Source: Muricea muricata (lineage: Eukaryota; Cnidaria; Anthozoa; Malacalcyonacea; Plexauridae). From it: DNA of 64,000 nucleotides. The DNA lies in assembly GCA_963855995.1 (NCBI GenBank), contig OY979724.1, positions 4,250,858-4,314,857 on the forward strand. The letters run 5' to 3'. Position numbers and translations under genes: made by a program. Within the stretch, counting starts at the first letter, position 1. The number at the start of each line of letters is the position of its first letter. The notes below the pieces were generated by a model. It made no database searches. It saw nothing but the letters and a program-made list of their open reading frames with translations, and was not told the DNA's origin. Positions 58,401 to 64,000 of the stretch are shown one piece after another.

Positions 58401-61400
58401 ACTTTCAGTTCATCAAATTAATCTGATTTACAAGTTTGTTTCTTGTCGTTTTTGGCCAGGGAAATCACGGTGTATATTCAGCTAGACGCTTCGTTGAATG
58501 GTACAATGGTCTACCAGCCAGTAGCAATGTAAGTCTCAAGCATGCCGACTTGATTTTCACGTTTTTTTGCTTAACGTAGAAAAAGCATTTAGTGCACCGA
58601 CGAGGTACGTACCTGTTTTACGTACTTATCAGTAGTCGAACAAGTCCGGTTCTTTAAAAGGATATCCGAAGCGAGTAAGCAAAATAAGTGTTTATGATAT
58701 ATCTAGACAACTAAACTCAGTGGATTCGTAGCAGGACTTGTCAATGTGGTAAAATACTACTTTACTACATAGCGGTTTAACCTAATTCATCACTAAAAAA
58801 GTACATTTAGTAGTTTATGTATTAAAATCATCATTTGCCATCGTGTAAAGAAATTTTTACGAGTTCTTTTGTTGTGTTTTGTTCTTGGAAACAAGGTAAG
58901 GCAATAAAAAACGATTGACTTATCAGTAAACTTACTGTTTTATCGTCGGAAAAACTGCGGCAGTTTCTTGGCTGCCATCTTGGTTTAGAAGCAGTTGATA
59001 TCTAGATAATGTAGTCCTGTTAAATGGAGAGTCAATCAGATTGCAACATCCTTCATGCCGCCAATCAGATTGCAACATTCTTCATGCCGCCAATCAGACT
59101 GCAGCATGCAACATGTGCGAGTTTTTGTTCTACCCAACTACAGCACTGCAAAATGACGTAAAATTCAAACTTTAACTCGGGGTTCCGGTTAGCACTGCAG
59201 GTTATCGGCAACCCAGCTTTGAGTAACAGGTCCCTGGTCTCATTTGGCAATCCTTAGGCGAACAATAAAATCAGGAAAACTGTCTTTAAACAAAAGGAAG
59301 ATACCTAGAAATTTCCCACGTTTTTTTAAATTTTAATGTTTTCGTTCATCCCACACTCCTTTGTACACAATTTACGTATAGTCTTCCCACTAGATAGTTA
59401 TTCTTTAATTATGATCGAAGTCACGCAAAGTAATTATCGAAGAATTAAGTAATTAGACTTTTTTGTCTGTTGTAGCTAAAACCAGACCTCGATTCAGAGA
59501 CAGCAGTGATACTTGGTCAAGGAAATGTGGCTTTAGATGTCGCACGTATACTACTAAAACCGGCCAGCATGCTAGAGGTAACAACGGATTCTGTAGGCAA
59601 CAGTTTAGAATTGATAGAGATATCCAGTGTAACAGCCACTGGGCAAGTTCGATAATTCAAGGTAGCGACGATTTGCCTACGTCGCGACTCGACAATATTT
59701 GAATTCTCGGTAGATATGTTCACATAACATGCGTACGTTGCCGTGAACTAAAATATGAATATATAAACTATAAACTAATGCTCACGCGTAGCATTCCAAG
59801 AAACCCCAAGCAAGAAAATTCATTTCTAGGACGATTATACAAAGTAACTAAATAATACTAGACCAAATTATGAACATGCACATGCAAACTACCATGCGAC
59901 GTGCTCTCATAAATTTCAAATCATATATCACGTAAAGCCAGTTCAGTGAAAACTGCTAATTAAACTGCTTATATTAACTAACATATATGTTACCTATAAC
60001 AATTGCATAAAAGTGAACTTACGTAAAAGTCCCGCTTTGTCGAGGCGATCGATGCAAAAACCACGATGTCACAAGTGCTGGAACAACTGAGAAAAACTTA
60101 CGACGAGATTTACGAAATTTCATACAGTGCACAAAACCAACTGAACAAAAACATGATTCGCAAAAACAGTTTTTCCCCTCCAAACTGATCAGAACTAGCT
60201 ATTGTGTAATGCATATTAACCACTAAATACTGACTGTTCCTGTTTACTGCTAACTCAAGCTGAAAGCCTTTACATCCAGTACGAACGGAGCTTAGTTTAT
60301 GTTTTCAAATAACAATTAAGGTCTCTTACTGGATCTTAAAAAGGAACCGATTAAAAACGGTTCAGTTATATACGCCTTTCTGGCGTTGCAGTAGACTATC
60401 AATCAATTAAAAAAAGGTAAGAGTTTCACAGCGAGTTTGTAGCTATACTTTGTATATTCACTACACCGGAAAGTGTCCGCATTTCGCGATTTTTGATCAC
60501 GTGATACTACACGTGTTTTTAAGCGCGAAGTCGCGAATTCCTATCATCAAGCCGAAGTAAGCGATTCGAACGCATCCTGATGTCCGTTTGGTCTTGTTGA
60601 AAGCAAGGTGACAGTTAAGCCTGCAGAAGACTTAGCTAAATTCGGCTGACATATAAGCTTTCATGGCATTTAGTGGAAAAGAGTAAAACTCATAGAGCTA
60701 GCTATTACCCAGTTTAGGTAAATCTCAGATTATAGATATGAGCTATTATTCTTAAAACTTCGGATCAATCAGCAATGACGTACAAAAAAGGGACAGTTTA
60801 TATAGAACAGACTATCACTTGAATGCCACACAATGACAACTGTATATGGCACCCAGATATAACCCTCGCACAAAATTTCAGCAACAATGCCGTTTGTTTT
60901 TCTTCAGAAAACAGATATATGTGAGCACGCACTGGACGTGCTACGTAAAAGCAAAGTAAAGCGAGTTTATGTGATCGGAAGAAGAGGTCCTTTGCAGGTT
61001 TGATTTGTTTAGCGCGGACCAGTTCAATGTAGATTGGTAAAGACATCTCTAACATGAAGCCATTAACAGCGTATTATAAATTGTAATAATTGTAATAACT
61101 CTGAGTAAGATATCTTAATCGTGGTGGTTCAGTAAAGTCTGTGCAGGCATTATTCTAAACTCTATAACCAATAGTATTCTACAATAAGCTGTCATGGTTT
61201 ATGTCTGAACTACCTGAATAATATGTCTTAATCGTGGTGGTCCAGTGTAGGTTGCATTCTAAAGTACCTGAAAAAGAAAGCTATCTCAAATTATCGTGGT
61301 GGTCCAATGTGCGTAATTTTTCAACACTATAGCTGTCGTGTATAGATCATTTGGAGACTAAGAACCTTTCAGTGTCGAGAAGGCATGTTAGGCTTTGGCG

Positions 61401-63712
61401 TTGTCTTGGCCGTTTTGTGCATTTAAGGTTGAAACGTTTCAAACCTCGAACATTTTGCTTGCTTTTAGATTTCATTCACAATCAAGGAGCTTCGTGAAAT
61501 GACGAAGCTGCCCGGATGTCGACCGGTGTTCGAACCAGACGACTTTCAACCCATACGAGAAATAATTTCTGGTAAATTTAGTTTTCATATCATTTTGTTG
61601 GAAATTACTTTACAGAGCGGATTGTCTTAAAATATGAAAAATGACCTTATGAAAAATCAGAGTACATGTATGCATGGCTATATATATGAACTATACATGT
61701 AGTACGTACATCGTGGTATATTTGTTATTTCAATGATATAAATAATTGCAGGCATTTATTTTAAATTGTAATATTTACAGGGGAAGCGATAGTTTTTTAG
61801 CAAGTGTTTTATTCTGCGTTCATGCGGGTCTTGAAACGTTTTTGAAATTGAAAGTTAATGGACCAGCGTGTATAAATTTTCCACTCAAATCCTCACGAAA
61901 TTTTAAGCAAACAAACCCTGAACGAACCTTAATTGATTATTATTTTTCTTTATATGAAACGAAATTCACCAGTTATTGTTTGTGATGTTGAACCATTTTA
62001 GAAATTCCAAGACAAAAGCGAAGATTATTCGAGCTGCTTTGTAACACAGCATTGTAAGTAATCAGGAGATTATTGCAAGGAAAATTGGTATTATTTCTGA
62101 GCTATAATACAAACATTGCACAAAGATATCCACCGCATTTCTGTAAGTTTATCAAAAGGAAATGCTAAACATAACTCATAAAGAGAAATACTAAACATAC
62201 TAAACTGTAAAATAATAATATTAGTAAAATATCATTATTGTTAATTTGGCTGGTAGGTCGATTTTTTCATTATTGCTACACTACTGGTTGACCATCACGG
62301 TGCTACAAGACCAAATCTTTATTTGCAACACTATTTTGACGTAGGAATACTCCTGATGAACAACCTGAAACATCTAAAGAGTTCAAACTAAAGTTTTGTC
62401 GCAGTCCTGTTGAAATATTGAGCTCTATTTCAGGAAGAACATCTGGAATAAAATTTGAAATAAACAACTTAATAGAGGTATGACGTTAAAGATACGTTTA
62501 TGTATTGTGTTAAGGGCTTTTTGCAGAATACTGCTCCTACTGAATCTCCACGTATTTCAGATATCTTTTTCGATAGTTGAGACATAAACTACGCTAGCTT
62601 TTTGTAGAATACTACCTTTACACTAAACCAGCACATTTGAGATATCTTTCAGATAGTTTATCAACAAACCACGACAGCTTATTGTGAAAAAAAAGCACAT
62701 CTAGACTAGACCAAAAGTTTTAAGATATCTTTTGAGGTAGTGCAGACACAAAGCAGTAGAACAGCTTATTGTCCTAGATATTGTTTTCGATAAAAAAGAT
62801 TAGAGTGAGTTCATTTGACGTATACTTCGCTAGTCACCAGACGGAACTGTTGAAGCGAAAGCAAGTGGAAAGTCGGAAATTTTGAACTCCGGTCTGGTAA
62901 GTGTTTCCATACTAATACAAAGTTTTGCTCTGAAATAACTACACAAGAACATCTTCTTAACGGTAAATAAAAAAGCAATCACTTTGTAAAAACTGAGTGT
63001 TAAGATTTTGAAGACAAGGAAATCGATGTGGGAGTTTTAAATCCATTATGCTGTAGTGTTTATACTTTTCATTATTTCCTTTAATTCTTGCTATTTTTTA
63101 CTGCACCGCAAATTCTTGCTCAATACATGGTCGCGTTCAGTCTGCTTTGGCCCAGAAATTCAACAATATATCACAAAGAAAGATGCATCCACTAACTACT
63201 AACTATTTCTGTTGAGCAGCCAATAAAATCTCGCCTTTTAAAAAAAGATTCCTGCCTCTACCGAGATTACGAGACAAGTTGCAAGAAACGTTGCACAGTG
63301 TAACAACCCTGTTCATCAAACTTCAGTTTTTAAAATAAATTTGTTGCGAGACAAGTTGCACAGTGCAACAGCGCCCTAAATGCTCCTTTACATTTTTCCA
63401 GGTATTTCGCAGCATTGGTTACCGTAGCGTCGCTATTGACAACGATATACCCTTTGATGATAAAAATGGTGTTGTATCTTGTGAATCCAATGATGGTCAT
63501 GTGGCTGGACTACCAGGTATGCGGTCAGTTTTCACATTCTAGTCTCGATTTTCTTTGTCTTCTTCAAAAGCATTGTATTCAAAGTAATGCATATATTTTA
63601 ACAGGTGTTTATTGCTGTGGTTGGGTCAGGACAGGTCCCACTGGCGTCATTTTGAGCACGTTAAATGAAGGAAGACAAACTGCCAAAGTGGTGGTGAAAG
63701 ATTTAAATGAAG
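55464..63712 (+). CDS. FDXR: NADPH:adrenodoxin/ferredoxin reductase, mitochondrial (13 exons seen, partial)
   Basis: FDXR passes electrons from NADPH through FAD to mitochondrial ferredoxin for Fe-S cluster and steroid/heme chemistry. Exons: 55464-55628, 56528-56623, 57518-57640, [one exon lost in the N gap], 58460-58528, 59476-59577, 60908-60997, 61469-61571, 62002-62053, 62345-62477, 62834-62896, 63402-63516, 63605-63712. The first ATG pair ([19 protein letters not shown]) starts an Arg-rich, acid-free mitochondrial leader. Motifs: FAD site [39 protein letters not shown] site [15 protein letters not shown] with [25 protein letters not shown], and [12 protein letters not shown] near the end. 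Phases agree across sequenced junctions. The segment equivalent to human SYGAEDHR is absent and should lie in the gap. A GT donor at 63713 probably leads to a last exon beyond the window; otherwise the frame reads to a stop at 63777. Confidence 0.95.
56675..56808. repeat. Near-perfect palindrome (~60-bp arms), FDXR intron 2
   Basis: ATTCCTTTTGGATCTTGAGA at 56675 is answered by TCTCAAGATCCAAAAGGAAT ending 56808. Pairing continues through TTTCAAAAT, GAACTTCACTAA and AATATTAAGAATTA to a centre of only a few bases. It lies about 50 bp after exon 2 and would form a strong hairpin in the pre-mRNA. Confidence 0.9.
56895..57490 (+). mobile_element. Penelope-like tail with hammerhead-like motif, split by a hAT insertion
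   Basis: CTGATGA (56906-56912), a stem-loop region and GAAA (56932-56935) resemble a hammerhead core, but stem II (AGATC/GGACT) has a mismatch. TTTACATGGTGTTTCCACAA follows, and the family's closing motif AGCATGCAAACGTACAAAGA resumes at 57468 after the hAT element. Compare 26505-26635 and 49565-49640. Confidence 0.5.
56986..57452. mobile_element. Non-autonomous hAT element (467 bp) with 8-bp TSD, FDXR intron 2
   Basis: The ends CAGTGGCGTAACTA and TAGTTACGCCACTG are flanked by perfect ACTTTGAT duplications (56978-56985, 57453-57460). The first 26 bases are present twice in tandem (56986-57011, then again from 57012). It contains no transposase. It inserted into an older Penelope-like tail. 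Confidence 0.92.
58001..58200. other. Assembly gap (200 N)
   Basis: Undetermined bases in an FDXR intron interval. The round length suggests a placeholder, so the true size is unknown. One conserved FDXR exon is missing between the exons ending 57640 and starting 58460, and is probably here. Confidence 0.95.
59034..59110. repeat. 29-bp tandem repeat, about 2.6 units, FDXR intron
   Basis: AATCAGATTGCAACATCCTT starts units at 59034, 59063 and 59092, each ending CATGCCGCC. The third unit is diverged and incomplete. Confidence 0.85.
61116..61310 (-). repeat. ~80-bp minisatellite family, inverted copy, FDXR intron 7
   Basis: On the minus strand GACATAAACCATGACAGCTT followed by ATTGTAGAATACTATTGG matches the unit seen at 28507 and 62581. 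The TAATCGTGGTGGT block recurs at 61116, 61229 and 61291, an irregular spacing that suggests deletions inside units. Confidence 0.6.
62520..62790 (+). repeat. ~80-bp minisatellite family, about 3 units, FDXR intron 10
   Basis: Anchors GACATAAACTACGCTAGCTT (62581), CAACAAACCACGACAGCTTA (near 62662) and GACACAAAGCAGTAGAACAG (62746) are 80-85 bp apart, each followed by TATTGT or TTTTGT and an AGAATACTACC-like stretch. It ends 44 bp before exon 62834-62896. Confidence 0.65.
63270..63385. repeat. Diverged TE fragment with repeated GAGACAAGTTGCA
   Basis: GCGAGACAAGTTGCACAGTG at about 63345 and the related GAGACAAGTTGCAAGAAACG at about 63281 both lead to a GTTGCACAGTGYAACA stretch. The TGCAA/GCAC vocabulary is like the TIR of the element at 13602. 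It lies in the last intron before exon 63402. Confidence 0.45.
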
Positions 63713-64000
63713 GTGGATTAAAGGACAGAAAAATTATTTACTCTCATCAATGCTTAGTCTCACCAAAACTTACTTAGTCCCGTTAATAGATAAGTTTCCT
63801 TGCTGCAAATACTCTCATGAAACGAGGAACGTGACTATAAAAAATGTGGGCCATCAAGTGGACGAGTTAACAACCGTCACGTTTAAGGAGCAGTGTCAAG
63901 CCATTTTCAGCAATTCCTACACTTACAAATATTGCACAAAAAAGAAAAAAATAGTTTTAAGCACATAATAAGTCAATAACAAATAGAAAAACTTTGTGAA

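Noticed and set aside
1-64000. CRISPR arrays, operons or bacterial systems
   Set aside because: The spliced genes are animal orthologues; the repeats have no CRISPR-like spacer regularity, and I see no prokaryotic ribosome binding sites or operons.

Overview
This is nuclear DNA from an animal with intron-rich genes and many repeats. It is AT-rich, the introns are long, the splice sites are canonical, and the transposable elements are of metazoan type (Penelope-like, hAT, mariner-like, tRNA-derived SINEs). A Rab11-FIP3/4 orthologue points to a metazoan, and a dynein regulatory complex subunit points to one with motile cilia. An early-branching marine invertebrate such as a cnidarian is my best guess, but that is inference from gene and repeat style.

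Layout. Positions 1-10820 are a gene-free tandem array of a ~4.5 kb unit (two near-identical copies and a truncated third). Each unit carries a decayed Penelope-like (PLE) reverse transcriptase C-terminus, a hammerhead-ribozyme-like motif and nested MITEs. Positions 10821-16729 are intergenic and filled with foldback and terminal-inverted-repeat (TIR) elements plus a SINE. Then come five recognisable host genes: serine hydroxymethyltransferase (16730-20303, +, 4 exons, 465 aa); a Rab11 family-interacting protein 3/4 orthologue (40486-22950, -, 13 exons, 532 aa); dynein regulatory complex subunit 10 / IQCD (47401-43993, -, 4 exons, 478 aa); GPN-loop GTPase 1 (55233-49147, -, 5 exons, 363 aa); and mitochondrial adrenodoxin/ferredoxin reductase FDXR (from 55464, +, at least 13 exons). 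FDXR has one exon hidden in a 200-N gap and its C-terminus appears to lie past the window.

I rebuilt the exons by hand from GT/AG (one GC/AG) sites. In the four complete genes the intron phases agree at every junction and each open frame closes exactly at its stop. SHMT and FIP3/4 are convergent. FIP3/4, DRC10 and GPN1 run in the same direction. GPN1 and FDXR are head to head with 230 bp between start codons, so they probably share a promoter. The genes are unrelated housekeeping or cell-biology functions (one-carbon metabolism, recycling-endosome traffic, ciliary motility, RNA polymerase II assembly, mitochondrial electron transfer), not a pathway cluster.

I found no convincing new multigene system. 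The least conventional signals are all repeat-level: the PLE/hammerhead array with datable nested insertions; a set of GC-cored foldback hairpins; an ~80 bp minisatellite family at three loci, two of them inverted relative to each other inside FDXR; and TIR elements that carry short unexplained reading frames.
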